From: Allorhizobium pseudoryzae
GTDB taxonomy: Bacteria; Pseudomonadota; Alphaproteobacteria; Rhizobiales; Rhizobiaceae
Direction of reading: 5' to 3'
Length of the DNA: 64,000 nucleotides
Assembly (NCBI RefSeq): GCF_011046245.1
Contig: NZ_CP049241.1
Location: 1,178,001-1,242,000, forward strand
The translations under genes were made by a program, and so were the position numbers. How positions within the stretch are numbered: position 1 is the stretch's first letter; each line of letters starts with the position of its first letter. A model generated the notes under the pieces. The model was not told the origin of the DNA. It worked only from the letters and a program-made list of their open reading frames with translations, and did not search any database. Shown here piece after piece: positions 18,012 through 26,512 of the stretch.

Positions 18012-18192
18012 ACCCCCCTCTGCCCTGCCGGGCATCTCCCCCACAAGGGGGGAGATCGGCAAAAGGCGACGTCTCGAGAACCAGCGATCGCGGAAGCCTG
18101 AGCGCCCCTTAAAGCGGACGAGGGTCTGCGGGACGGTTCCACACCCGATCTCCCCCCTTGTGGGCGAGATGCCCGGCAGGGCAGAGGGGGGT
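18012..18192. repeat. paired inverted intergenic repeat, copy B (47-bp arms)
   Basis: The left arm at 18012-18058 and the right arm at 18146-18192 are reverse complements over 47 bases with one mismatch that I can find, separated by 87 bases. Each arm itself contains smaller palindromes (TGCCCTGCCGGGCA-like and CTCCCCC..GGGGGGAG). The sequence differs from copies A, C and D (CCCTCTGCCCTGCCGGGCATC versus CCCTCATCC). It lies between convergent parD-like and pccA genes and could form a very long cruciform or terminator. Confidence 0.85.
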
Positions 18193-18208
18193 GAAACCGC
18201 CTTCCGCA

Positions 18209-20233
18209 TCACTCGAACTCCATGATCAACTCGTCCACTGCCAGGCTCTGACCCGCACTGGCCGCCACGCGTTTGACCACAGCCCGGCGCTCCGCCTTCA
18301 GCACGTTTTCCATCTTCATGGCTTCGACGGTCGCCAATGTCTGGCCGGCTTCCACCGTATCGCCCGCCTTGACCGCGACGCCGGTGATGACGCCCGGCAT
18401 CGGGCAGAGCAGCATTCTCGACGTATCCGGCGGCAGCTTGACCGGCATCAGCTTTGCCAGCTCTGCCACCCGCGGCGAGCGCACGCGGGCCAAGACATCC
18501 ATGCCGTTGGCGCGAAGCCGGATGGCGGAGCCGATCAGGTTGATCTTCACGCCGAGTTTTTGCCCGTTCACCGCAAAATGCGCATGTGTCTGGCCCGGAT
18601 GCCAGGAACCGGAAACCTTCACGCTGTCGCCGCCCTCGCCGAAGGTGACAGTCTCCGTCCCCGATCCTCCGGACAGTGTGACCGTGTGGCTGACCTCGCC
18701 GAACGTCACCACCCAGTCCTTGCCGACCTTGCGGGCATGATTGCCGATGGTGCCGGATATCTGCGCCGCCCGGCCCTGGATCTGGGCATGAAGGACGGCA
18801 GCAATGGCGGCCAGTTGCTGCGAGGAGGCCGCATCCGGGGCGACGCCGGAGAAGCCGTCCGGGAACTCTTCCGCGATATAGGCGGTGGTCAGTTTGCCGG
18901 AGCGGAAACGCGCCTGCCCCATGACGGCGGAGAGGAAGGGCAGGTTGTGGCCGATGCCGTCCACCTCGAAATCATTGAGCGCCGCGGCCATGGCATCGAT
19001 CGCCACCGCACGCGTCTCACCCCAGGTGCAGAGCTTGGCGATCATCGGATCGTAATACATGGAAATCTCGCCGCCTTCGAAGACGCCGGTATCATTGCGC
19101 ACCACGGTGCCATCGGCCTGGACGCCTTCGACCGGCGGGCGATACCGCGAGAGCCGGCCGATGGAGGGCAGGAAGTTGCGGAAAGGATCTTCCGCGTAAA
19201 GCCGGCTTTCGATCGCCCAGCCGTTCAGCTTCACATCATCCTGTGTCAGCGCCAGCTTTTCGCCCGAGGCCACGCGGATCATCTGCTCGACAAGATCGAT
19301 GCCGGTGACGAGTTCGGTCACCGGATGTTCCACCTGCAGGCGGGTGTTCATTTCGAGGAAGTAGAACGTGTTGGCCTTGCCATCGACGATGAATTCCACC
19401 GTACCCGCCGAATGGTAACCCACGGCTTTCGCAAGCGCGACGGCCTGCTCGCCCATGGCGCGGCGGGTTTCCGGCGTCAGGAAAGGCGACGGTGCCTCTT
19501 CGATGACCTTCTGGTTGCGCCGCTGGATCGAGCATTCGCGCTCGCCGAGATAGAGGCAGGTGCCGTGTTTGTCGCCCAGCACCTGGATTTCGATATGGCG
19601 CGGTTCGGTGACGAATTTTTCGATGAAGATTCGATCGTCGCCAAACGCGCTTTTCGCCTCGTTTTTCGACGACTGAAACCCCTCACGGGCTTCCGCATCG
19701 TTCCAGGCGATGCGCATGCCCTTGCCGCCACCGCCGGCGGACGCCTTGATCATCACCGGATAACCGATCGCGGCGGAAATCCTCACCGCTTCGTCGGCAT
19801 CCTCGATCAGGCCCATATGGCCGGGCACGGTGGATACACCGGCTTCCGCGGCGATCTTCTTCGAGGTGATCTTGTCGCCCATCGCCTGGATGGCGCCGAC
19901 CGGCGGGCCGATGAAGGTCACGCCCGCCTTGTCGAGCGCCTCGGCAAACAGCGGGTTTTCCGAGAGAAAACCGTAACCGGGATGGACCGCATCGGCGCCG
20001 GTCTTTCGGATGGCGTCCAAGATCTTGTCGATGACGATATAGGACTGCGAGGAGGGTGCCGGCCCGATATGCACCGCCTCATCAGCCTCGCGCACATGCA
20101 GCGCGTTTGCATCCGCATCAGAGTAGACGGCGACCGTCTTGATGCCCATCTTCTTGGCCGTGCGGATGACCCGGCAGGCGATTTCGCCACGATTGGCGAT
20201 CAGGATTTTCTGGATCATGACGCTTTGTCTCAT
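18209..20233 (-). CDS. pccA: propionyl-CoA carboxylase alpha subunit (biotin carboxylase + BCCP)
   Basis: A 674-residue subunit that carboxylates biotin using ATP and bicarbonate for conversion of propionyl-CoA to (S)-methylmalonyl-CoA with PccB. The biotin carboxylase domain begins KILIANRGEIACRVIRTAKK and has the ATP-grasp loop KASAGGGGKGMR and the EMNTRLQVEHPVTE segment. A PCC-type linker (BT domain) follows, and the C-terminal biotinyl domain has the lysine in EAMKMENV. The ATG at 20233 overlaps the DUF2442 stop as ATGA; an alternative ATG lies at 20218. The overlap indicates cotranscription with the small genes upstream. Confidence 0.95.
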   Translation of the reverse strand: MRQSVMIQKILIANRGEIACRVIRTAKKMGIKTVAVYSDADANALHVREADEAVHIGPAPSSQSYIVIDKILDAIRKTGADAVHPGYGFLSENPLFAEALDKAGVTFIGPPVGAIQAMGDKITSKKIAAEAGVSTVPGHMGLIEDADEAVRISAAIGYPVMIKASAGGGGKGMRIAWNDAEAREGFQSSKNEAKSAFGDDRIFIEKFVTEPRHIEIQVLGDKHGTCLYLGERECSIQRRNQKVIEEAPSPFLTPETRRAMGEQAVALAKAVGYHSAGTVEFIVDGKANTFYFLEMNTRLQVEHPVTELVTGIDLVEQMIRVASGEKLALTQDDVKLNGWAIESRLYAEDPFRNFLPSIGRLSRYRPPVEGVQADGTVVRNDTGVFEGGEISMYYDPMIAKLCTWGETRAVAIDAMAAALNDFEVDGIGHNLPFLSAVMGQARFRSGKLTTAYIAEEFPDGFSGVAPDAASSQQLAAIAAVLHAQIQGRAAQISGTIGNHARKVGKDWVVTFGEVSHTVTLSGGSGTETVTFGEGGDSVKVSGSWHPGQTHAHFAVNGQKLGVKINLIGSAIRLRANGMDVLARVRSPRVAELAKLMPVKLPPDTSRMLLCPMPGVITGVAVKAGDTVEAGQTLATVEAMKMENVLKAERRAVVKRVAASAGQSLAVDELIMEFE

Positions 20234-20514
20234 TCAGCAGCTTGAGCAGGAGGAACAGCGCCCGGCGCGGCACCGCCGATGATGAGCGCCTTGGCACTGA
20301 TATATTCGTCGATCTCTTCCCAGCCCACCGCATCGCCAAACGGCAGGATGGTCCAGGCGGCACGTTGTTGGGCAGAGGCCGCCTGAAGGCGCGGATACCA
20401 CCACAAGGGCGCTTCGATGCGGCGTCCGTCAGCCATGTCGAAAATGATGCTTTGCGCCGTCACCTCGACAGCAGCAACCTGGAGCTGCCGCTCATCAATG
20501 TCCAAAATAGTCAT
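20230..20514 (-). CDS. DUF2442 domain protein, copy 1
   Basis: A 94-residue protein starting MTILDIDERQLQ. The DUF2442 core is visible: DGRRIEAPLWWYPRLQ, a run of Ala/Gln residues, then a segment with VGWEEIDEYISAKALI. Its start overlaps the DUF4160 gene by 20 bases and its stop overlaps the pccA ATG (ATGA), so it is inserted seamlessly in the operon. In copy 2 the equivalent segment reads VHWPDLDEDLSIEGML, closer to the family norm; this copy has diverged (INTERNAL VGWEEIDEYIS). The molecular function of DUF2442 is not established to my knowledge. Confidence 0.85.
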   Translation of the reverse strand: MTILDIDERQLQVAAVEVTAQSIIFDMADGRRIEAPLWWYPRLQAASAQQRAAWTILPFGDAVGWEEIDEYISAKALIIGGAAPGAVPPAQAAE

Positions 20515-20731
20515 CCCACGCCTCCTCGAAACTTTGCCGGTGTTGCGCGACGACCTTGAGGATAGCATTCACCTCATGTTCCGCGAAGCCAGCGTTACGG
20601 GCCACACCGAGATCCCGAAGCCAGACTTTCAACTGCTTTGCATCCTTCAGAACATGCACATGCGGCGGCTCTCCGATTTCCTTGGAGTAGAATAAGAAGC
20701 GATGCCCCTTCCAAACCAGCAGCGTTGGCAT
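20495..20731 (-). CDS. DUF4160 domain protein, copy 1
   Basis: A 78-residue protein with the DUF4160 pattern: MPTLLVWKGHRFLFYSKEIG, the hallmark EPPHVHV, a KxLKVWL strand, then EHEVNAILKVVAQHRQSFEEAW. I chose the ATG at 20731, matching copy 2; the frame is open to 20761. It overlaps DUF2442 copy 1 downstream. DUF4160-DUF2442 neighbours are common in bacteria (recollection), which suggests that the two proteins work together. The size and overlapping order resemble toxin-antitoxin pairs, but I see no catalytic evidence for that. Confidence 0.85.
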   Translation of the reverse strand: MPTLLVWKGHRFLFYSKEIGEPPHVHVLKDAKQLKVWLRDLGVARNAGFAEHEVNAILKVVAQHRQSFEEAWDDYFGH

Positions 20732-20750
20732 GCAATCCGGTCCCCGCCCC

Positions 20751-21125
20751 TTAAACCCCACCCATCTCTTCGAAGGCCTGCGGAAAATTCTTCCGTGCCA
20801 CGGCCTCGTTCAGTTTCAGCATCGCGGAATAGGAGGCGGGATCAAAACCGCGTTCGGCTGCGATCACTTCGCGCCCGAACAGGCGGCAGAGCCGCTCGCC
20901 ATCCAGATTGCCGCGCTCGAACGGTTCTGAGCCAAAAAACTGCCAGAGCGCCTGCACGAAACCGGCATCGGCGAGCGCCACCGTCTGGTCCAGCGTGCGA
21001 TAACGCGGCATGGCAAAAAGCTTGGTTACCTTCGAATTGGCGCGGCGCAGCGTATATTGCCACTGCGTGCCGGGCAGGCCGAGGGGAAAGCCACGATGTT
21101 TCGGCATCTCCGGGGTCTTGGCCAT
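20751..21125 (-). CDS. unknown small protein, KHRGFP family, copy 1
   Basis: A 124-residue protein of no family I can name. It is clearly paralogous to the next gene upstream (21163-21540). Shared blocks are PEMxKHRGFP near the N terminus, TLRRAN/TIRRAN, ALWxxFGxEPFERGNLD, RLxxLFGREV and an ARxNFPxxFE tail. The start is ATG at 21125 (an adjacent ATG at 21128 is possible); GGAG lies upstream. The N-terminal Arg- and His-rich part looks like a basic loop, and the rest looks helical. It lies 19 bases upstream of DUF4160 copy 1 in the same orientation. Confidence 0.75.
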   Translation of the reverse strand: MAKTPEMPKHRGFPLGLPGTQWQYTLRRANSKVTKLFAMPRYRTLDQTVALADAGFVQALWQFFGSEPFERGNLDGERLCRLFGREVIAAERGFDPASYSAMLKLNEAVARKNFPQAFEEMGGV

Positions 21126-21162
21126 CATCCGTGCTCCGGCAGGGAAAAGACAGAGTGCATCA

Positions 21163-21540
21163 TCACACCTCGAACACGTCTTCGAAACTTTCCGGAAAGT
21201 TCTGCCGCGCCAGGCGCTCGTTGATCTGCAGCAGCGCCTCGTAGGAGAGCGGATCGAAATCCTTGTCCACCGCCACCACTTCTCGCCCGAACAGCAGGCT
21301 GAGGCGGGCGGCATCCAGATTGCCGCGCTCGAAGGGTTCCGTGCCGAAATGATGCCAGAGGGCATGCAGGAAGGCCGCATCGATGCGATGTTCCTTGGTG
21401 CCGGGGCGGGCTTTGCGCGGAATCGCCTTCAATGGCGTGACACCGCGCGGATTGGCACGCCGGATGGTGAACTGCACCCCCGTGCCGGGCATGCCGCCCG
21501 GAAAACCGCGATGTTTCGTCATTTCGGGCAGATTGGCCAC
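21163..21540 (-). CDS. unknown small protein, KHRGFP family, copy 2
   Basis: A 125-residue paralogue of the downstream neighbour. The start is taken as GTG at 21540, because GGAG lies six bases upstream and the codon aligns with the ATG of copy 1 (VANLPEM against MAKTPEM). The conserved blocks KHRGFP, FTIRRAN, EPFERGNLD, LFGREVVA and RQNFPESFEDV are all present. The central part between RRAN and ALW is longer in basic residues (RGVTPLKAIPRKARPGTKEH) than in copy 1. Function unknown; tandem duplication is obvious from the alignment. Confidence 0.75.
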   Translation of the reverse strand: MANLPEMTKHRGFPGGMPGTGVQFTIRRANPRGVTPLKAIPRKARPGTKEHRIDAAFLHALWHHFGTEPFERGNLDAARLSLLFGREVVAVDKDFDPLSYEALLQINERLARQNFPESFEDVFEV

Positions 21541-21620
21541 GTCCGTCTCCAGTGCATGCTTTTTGTCTTGGATCAGACTGCCTCTTCCCGAAACCGGCAA
21601 GAGGCAGTCGAAAAGTAGTG

Positions 21621-22514
21621 TCAGATCGTCAGTCCGTCGAAATCCGAGGCCGAATGACGTTCGGGCAGGAAAGCACCGGGATTTCCAGAGGCCTTGTTGA
21701 CCATGGAACCGCGTTTCACAGCCTTCCGCTCACCGATCTGCTTCGTCCAGCGCTGGACGTGTTCGTAGTCGTCAACCGACAGGAAATCGCCAGCGTCGTT
21801 ATAGGCATCCTTCAGCGCCAGGCGCCCGTACCAGGGCCAGATCGCCATGTCGGCGATCGAATAGTCGCTGCCCGCCATGAATTCATTCTCTGCCAGGTGA
21901 CGGTTCAGCACATCCATCTGGCGCTTCACCTCCATGGCATAGCGGTCGATGGCATATTGGATCTTGATCGGCGCATAGGCATAAAAATGGCCGAAGCCGC
22001 CACCGAGGAAGGGCGCCGAGCCCATCTGCCAGAACAGCCAGTTCATCGCTTCTGCCCGCGCCCGCTGATTTTCCGGCAGGAAGGCGCCGAATTTTTCCGC
22101 GAGATAGACGAGAATGGAACCGGATTCGAAGAGGCGCAGCGGCTTGCCACCATCCTTCGGCTGGTGGTCCATCAGCGCCGGGATCTTGGAATTCGGGTTG
22201 ACCTCGACAAAGCCGGATCCGAACTGGTCGCCCTTGCCGATGTTGATCAGCCAGGCATCGTATTCCGCGCCCGCATGACCCGCGGCCAGAAGCTCTTCCA
22301 GCATGATCGTGACCTTCACGCCGTTCGGGGTGCCCAGCGAATAGAGCTGCAGCGGATGCTGGCCGACCGGCAGGTCCTTGTCATGCGTCGGGCCGGAAAT
22401 CGGACGGTTGATATTGGCAAAGGCGCCGCCATTGCCCGGCTCCCAGGTCCAGACCTTGGGCGGCTCGTAGCCGGCGGGCAGATTGTTTTCCGGCGGAAAT
22501 TTGGTGTCGGTCAT
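21621..22514 (-). CDS. yghU: YghU-type (Nu class) glutathione transferase
   Basis: A 297-residue protein of the YghU/YfcG-like glutathione S-transferase group (disulfide-bond oxidoreductase activity in E. coli homologues). The long N-terminal extension with FPPENNLPAGYEPPKVWTWEP and GGAFANINRPISGPTHDK is typical of YghU. The thioredoxin-fold part has LYSLGTPNGVKVTIMLEELL, where TPN is the glutathione-contact loop, and NPNSKIPALMD with FESGSILVYLAEK. The helical domain follows. It sits between the KHRGFP pair and the second DUF2442/4160 pair. A direct role in propionate metabolism is not evident. Confidence 0.92.
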   Translation of the reverse strand: MTDTKFPPENNLPAGYEPPKVWTWEPGNGGAFANINRPISGPTHDKDLPVGQHPLQLYSLGTPNGVKVTIMLEELLAAGHAGAEYDAWLINIGKGDQFGSGFVEVNPNSKIPALMDHQPKDGGKPLRLFESGSILVYLAEKFGAFLPENQRARAEAMNWLFWQMGSAPFLGGGFGHFYAYAPIKIQYAIDRYAMEVKRQMDVLNRHLAENEFMAGSDYSIADMAIWPWYGRLALKDAYNDAGDFLSVDDYEHVQRWTKQIGERKAVKRGSMVNKASGNPGAFLPERHSASDFDGLTI

Positions 22515-22626
22515 CGAAATCCGTTCCTTCGTTCGTGAGGGGCGCTCCAGTCAGCGCCTTCGGTCATATGGGGAGGCATATGGGACTGTTCCGCTCTTCC
22601 CCGCTATTTTCAACCTCACATCAATA

Positions 22627-22914
22627 TTATTCAGCAGCCTCAGCGGGCGGTTTTGCCTCCGGGTATCTGCGGCCCTGCAACATGCCTTCGATGCTGAGAT
22701 CCTCATCCAGATCTGGCCAGTGAACGCCCGAGGGCGAAAGCGCAATCCGGTTGCGCGCCTCCCGCGTGGCCGCCAGGAGCGGCGGGTACCACCACAGCGG
22801 CGTCGAAACTTTCACGCCATTGGCCAGGACGACGATCAATTCGCTGTCGCTGCACGTGGCCTCGACCGGCTCGAAATCTTCCCAGTTCTCATCCGAAATA
22901 ACGGTTCCAGGCAT
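22627..22914 (-). CDS. DUF2442 domain protein, copy 2
   Basis: A 95-residue protein with a canonical DUF2442 core: NGVKVSTPLWWYPPLLAAT, then NRIALSPSGVHWPDLDEDLSIEGMLQG. It ends KPPAEAAE, like copy 1 (VPPAQAAE). I chose the ATG at 22914 (MPGTVISDENW), which overlaps the DUF4160 copy 2 gene by 26 bases; an ATG at 22938 is the alternative. The gene order and overlap are the same as in copy 1, showing that the two-gene unit, not single genes, was duplicated or inserted twice. Confidence 0.87.
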   Translation of the reverse strand: MPGTVISDENWEDFEPVEATCSDSELIVVLANGVKVSTPLWWYPPLLAATREARNRIALSPSGVHWPDLDEDLSIEGMLQGRRYPEAKPPAEAAE

Positions 22915-23122
22915 CAAGGAACTCCTTCCGATGTTCATTCACGACCGCCACGATGGCGTTGACCTCGTGATCCGCGACACGGCGATTATACCCCACACGC
23001 ACCGGATCCAGCCACAGCTTCAGTTCCTTCCGATCCTTGCGGACATGGACGTGTGGCGGTTCGCCTCGGTCAAGACTGAAAAACAGGAACGTCCAGCCCT
23101 TCCATTCAAAGATCGTCGGCAT
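22889..23122 (-). CDS. DUF4160 domain protein, copy 2
   Basis: A 77-residue protein with MPTIFEWKGWTFLFFSLDRGEPPHVHV and the C-terminal ADHEVNAIVAVVNEHRKEFLDAWNRYFG. It resembles copy 1 over its full length, with the same MPT start and YFG end. It starts 13 bases after the pccB stop and overlaps DUF2442 copy 2, so it is cotranscribed with pccB. The conserved aromatic and EPPHVHV residues suggest a shared fold, but the function is unassigned. Confidence 0.87.
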   Translation of the reverse strand: MPTIFEWKGWTFLFFSLDRGEPPHVHVRKDRKELKLWLDPVRVGYNRRVADHEVNAIVAVVNEHRKEFLDAWNRYFG

Positions 23123-23135
23123 CTCGGCCCCCGCC

Positions 23136-24668
23136 TTACAGGGGGATCGTGTCGTGCTTTTTCCAGTGTGTGTTCACCTGCTTGTTGCGCAGGCTCGCAA
23201 AGGCGCGGGCAATGCGGCGGCGCGAGGAATGCGGCATGATCACCTCGTCGATGAAACCGCGCTCCGCAGCGACGAAGGGATTGGCGAAACGCTCCTCATA
23301 TTCCTTCGTGCGCGCGGCGATCTTCTCCGCATCGCCGAGTTCCGAACGGTAGAGGATTTCGGTGGCGCCCTTGGCACCCATCACCGCGATTTCCGCCGTC
23401 GGCCAGGCATAATTCACATCGGCGCCGATATGTTTCGACGCCATCACGTCATAGGCGCCGCCATAGGCTTTTCGGGTGATCAGCGTCACCATCGGCACGG
23501 TGGCTTCCGAATAGGCGAAGAGGAGTTTCGCGCCATGCTTGATGACGCCGCCATATTCCTGCGCCACACCCGGCAGGAAGCCCGGCACGTCGACCAGCGT
23601 CAGGATGGGAATCGAAAAGGCATCGCAAAAGCGCACGAAACGGGCGGCCTTGCGCGAGGCATCGATATCGAGGCAGCCCGCGAGCACCATGGGCTGGTTG
23701 GCGACGACGCCGACCGTCTGCCCCTCCAGCCGGATGAAGCCGGTGACAATGTTTTTCGCAAAGGCCTCCTGGATTTCGAAAAAATCCCCCTCATCGCCAA
23801 TCGCGTAGATGAGTTCCTTCATGTCGTAGGGTTTGGCCGCCGAATCCGGGATCAGGCTGTCGAGCCGCATCTCGATGCGGGCCGGATCATCGAAGAAGGG
23901 GCGCATCGGCGGTTTTTCGCGATTGTTGAGTGGCAGGAAATCGAAAAGCTGGCGTACGGCTTCCAGCGTTTCGATGTCGTTTTCATAGGCCGCATCGGCG
24001 ACGGACGATTTCTTCGTATGGGTGGAGGCGCCGCCCAGTTCTTCCGCCGTGACGATCTCGTTGGTCACGGTCTTCACCACGTCCGGGCCGGTGACGAACA
24101 TGTAGGATGAATCACGCACCATGAAGATGAAATCGGTCATCGCCGGGGAATAGACGGCGCCGCCGGCGCAGGGGCCCATGATGACGGAAATCTGCGGAAT
24201 GACACCCGAAGCTTCCGCATTGCGGCGGAAGACTTCGGCATAACCCGCCAGCGACGCAACGCCTTCCTGGATACGCGCGCCGCCGGAATCGTTGAGACCG
24301 ATGACAGGCGCCCCGACACGCACCGCCATATCCATGATCTTGCAGATTTTTTGCGCATGGGTTTCCGACAACGAGCCGCCCAGAACGGTAAAATCCTGGG
24401 AGAAGACATAGACCTGGCGGCCGTTGATCGTGCCCCAGCCGGTGATGACGCCATCGCCCGGCACCTTCTGCTCCGCCATGCCGAAATCGACGCAGCGATG
24501 CGTGACATACATGTCGTATTCTTCAAACGAGCCTTCATCGAGCAGAACCTCGATGCGCTCGCGGGCGGTCAGCTTGCCCTTAGCGTGCTGCGCATCGATG
24601 CGCTTCTGCCCCCCGCCCAGACGCGCTTCCGCCCGCCGTGCTTCCACTTCGCTCAAGACTGCGCGCAA
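23136..24668 (-). CDS. pccB: propionyl-CoA carboxylase beta subunit (TTG start)
   Basis: A 510-residue carboxyltransferase subunit that transfers the carboxyl group from PccA biotin to propionyl-CoA. Features: [28 protein letters not shown] at the N terminus in shortened form, then [14 protein letters not shown] (acyl-CoA oxyanion loop), [11 protein letters not shown], and the second-domain [23 protein letters not shown]. The open frame runs up to 24797. I place the start at TTG 24668 because GGGAGG lies five bases upstream and the result is the family's usual 510 residues. The divergent regulator gene starts at 24801. Confidence 0.93.
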   Translation of the reverse strand: MRAVLSEVEARRAEARLGGGQKRIDAQHAKGKLTARERIEVLLDEGSFEEYDMYVTHRCVDFGMAEQKVPGDGVITGWGTINGRQVYVFSQDFTVLGGSLSETHAQKICKIMDMAVRVGAPVIGLNDSGGARIQEGVASLAGYAEVFRRNAEASGVIPQISVIMGPCAGGAVYSPAMTDFIFMVRDSSYMFVTGPDVVKTVTNEIVTAEELGGASTHTKKSSVADAAYENDIETLEAVRQLFDFLPLNNREKPPMRPFFDDPARIEMRLDSLIPDSAAKPYDMKELIYAIGDEGDFFEIQEAFAKNIVTGFIRLEGQTVGVVANQPMVLAGCLDIDASRKAARFVRFCDAFSIPILTLVDVPGFLPGVAQEYGGVIKHGAKLLFAYSEATVPMVTLITRKAYGGAYDVMASKHIGADVNYAWPTAEIAVMGAKGATEILYRSELGDAEKIAARTKEYEERFANPFVAAERGFIDEVIMPHSSRRRIARAFASLRNKQVNTHWKKHDTIPL

Positions 24669-24771
24669 TGCTGCCTCCCAAACCTCTCGTTGTTGCTGTT
24701 GTATCGCGTTGAAGGGACACACGAAACATGGATTTTCGTTGAACAGGTGGCGATGTGTATTGTATGAATAT

Positions 24772-24798
24772 GCAAACAGCATTTTGCGAAATTGCAAA
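24772..24798. promoter_or_regulatory. candidate ScfR/PccR operator: three TTTGC/GCAAA half-sites
   Basis: GCAAA at 24772-24776, TTTGC at 24783-24787 and GCAAA at 24794-24798 lie in the 132-base region between pccB and the divergent regulator. The last two form a palindrome with a 6-base centre. From memory, the Rhodobacter PccR regulator of this family binds TTTGCAAA-type palindromes, which agrees. The last half-site ends two bases before the regulator ATG, so the regulator would block its own gene at the start codon. Confidence 0.6.
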
Positions 24799-24800
24799 TC

Positions 24801-26210
24801 ATGGCCATCGGCAAGCTCTATATCGGTCGCAAGGTGCGCGAGGTGCGCGAGGGCGCCCGCGCGACACAGGCACAGTTTGCCGAGCGGCTCGGCATTTCGA
24901 CGAGCTATCTCAACCAGATCGAGAACAACCAGAGGCCTGTTTCAGCCTCCGTGCTGCTGGCACTGGCGGAAAAATTCGGCGTCGGCATTACCGAACTCTC
25001 TTCCGGTGAGGGCGACCGCCTGCTCTCGGCGCTGTCCGAGGCTTTGTCCGATCCGCTGTTCGATGGCTACACCGCCAATCTGCAGGAGTTGAAACTGGTG
25101 ACGCAGAATGCGCCTGCCTTGGCGCATGCATTGATTGCCACCCACCAGGCCTATCGCCGCTCCAGCGAACAACTGGCCAGCATGGACGACCGGTTGGACC
25201 GGGCCGCCCTGACGGAGGCGACGCCCTATGACGAGGTGCGCGACTATTTCCACTTCGTCGACAACTACATCCATGATCTGGACGTGATGGCGGAGAAGCT
25301 CGCGGCGGAGCTATCGCTTGGCGGCGGCGACAATTCTGCAGCCCTGCAGCATTTCCTGCTGGAGCATTACGGTGTTCGCGTGGAGCGCACGGCGCTGCAG
25401 GACGAACTGATCCGCAGCTTCGATCCGGCCGGCCGAAGGCTTTCGCTGAACGCCTATGCGACGCCGGCGACACGTGATTTCCAGATGGCGTTGCAGATTG
25501 CTCAGCTTCATGCGGCGGACACGATCGACCGGATTGCCCGCGAGGCCGGTTTCCGGGCATCGGAGGCGATAGAAATCTGTCGCATCGGCCTGCAGAACTA
25601 TTTCGCCGGCGCGCTGCTTTTGCCCTACGACACCTTCCTGAAACGCGCCCGAGATCTGCGCCACGATCTCGACCTGCTGGCCGCGCATTTCGGCGCGAGC
25701 CTCGAACAGATCTGCCATCGGCTGAGCACGCTGCAGCGGCCGGGGCAGAAGGGCGTGCCGATTTTTTTCGCCCGCGTCGACCGCGCCGGCAACATCACCA
25801 AACGCCACAGCGCAGCAAAACTGCAGTTTGCCCGTTTCGGGGCCGCCTGTCCCTTGTGGAACGTGCACCAGGCCTTCGAAATGCCGGGCCGCATCATCCG
25901 TCAGTTGGCGGAAACACCGGATGGCGTGCGTTATCTGTGTCTTGCCACCCAGATCACCAAGGGCAGCGGCGGTTTTCGCGCCGTGCAGCCGCGCTATGCG
26001 CTGGCGCTCGGCTGCGAGATCTCCTACGCCGACAGTTTTGTGTATGCCGACGATCTGGACCTTGCCAACCGCGCCGCCTTCGAGCCGATCGGCATTTCCT
26101 GCCGCATTTGCGAGCGCCACACCTGCCCGCAACGCGCCATGCCACCGCTGAAGAGCCGGCTTGCGGTGGACCACGACAACCGCTCGATCGTGCCGTACCG
26201 GATCGTGTGA
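24801..26210 (+). CDS. short-chain fatty acyl-CoA regulator (ScfR/PccR type)
   Basis: A 469-residue XRE-family regulator. The N-terminal helix-turn-helix is at about residues 8-60 ([37 protein letters not shown]). It is followed by an IrrE/ImmA-like peptidase-fold region ([27 protein letters not shown]) whose HExxH motif is degenerate, and a C-terminal DUF2083 domain with a Cys cluster ([18 protein letters not shown]). Family members (PccR, RamB, MccR) sense acyl-CoA and control propionate/acetate genes. It is divergent from pccB, its likely target. The ATG at 24801 has no Shine-Dalgarno sequence, and the candidate operator abuts it, so a leaderless message is possible. Confidence 0.92.
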   Translation: MAIGKLYIGRKVREVREGARATQAQFAERLGISTSYLNQIENNQRPVSASVLLALAEKFGVGITELSSGEGDRLLSALSEALSDPLFDGYTANLQELKLVTQNAPALAHALIATHQAYRRSSEQLASMDDRLDRAALTEATPYDEVRDYFHFVDNYIHDLDVMAEKLAAELSLGGGDNSAALQHFLLEHYGVRVERTALQDELIRSFDPAGRRLSLNAYATPATRDFQMALQIAQLHAADTIDRIAREAGFRASEAIEICRIGLQNYFAGALLLPYDTFLKRARDLRHDLDLLAAHFGASLEQICHRLSTLQRPGQKGVPIFFARVDRAGNITKRHSAAKLQFARFGAACPLWNVHQAFEMPGRIIRQLAETPDGVRYLCLATQITKGSGGFRAVQPRYALALGCEISYADSFVYADDLDLANRAAFEPIGISCRICERHTCPQRAMPPLKSRLAVDHDNRSIVPYRIV

Positions 26211-26299
26211 GGGAGAAACAGGCGGACGAAACGAGGCAGCGCGCGGTATACACGATTCGAGTTCACACGCTCAAGCGCGGAGACGTTGCGGCTACGCCG

Positions 26300-26486
26300 C
26301 CCCCTCATCCGGCTGCCGCCACCTTCTCCCCGATGGGGAGAAGACACGCGCAGTGCCGCTTTGCGCCAAGTAGGGTGTAAAACAGGACGTTAGCGCCCTT
26401 TTCATCCATGAGAGGTTGGGCTGAACGTTGGCCACCTGGCCTCTTCTCCCCATCGGGGAGAAGTCCCCGGCAGGGGGATGAGGGGA
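26300..26486. repeat. paired inverted intergenic repeat, copy C
   Basis: The first unit starts CCCCTCATCCGGCTGCC and contains CTTCTCCCC-GAT-GGGGAGAAG. The second unit is its inverse (CTTCTCCCC-ATC-GGGGAGAAG, then GGCAGGGGGATGAGGGG). It fills most of the 302-base gap (26211-26512) between convergent scfR and the hydrolase gene. I see nothing else in that gap. Confidence 0.78.
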
Positions 26487-26512
26487 CGAAGCCAAAATCG
26501 CGGGGCTGTGGT

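Noticed and set aside
22627..23122. A proven toxin-antitoxin system
   Set aside because: Small overlapping genes are suggestive, but no toxin catalytic motif or antitoxin DNA-binding motif is visible in DUF4160 or DUF2442; I keep it as an open hypothesis only.
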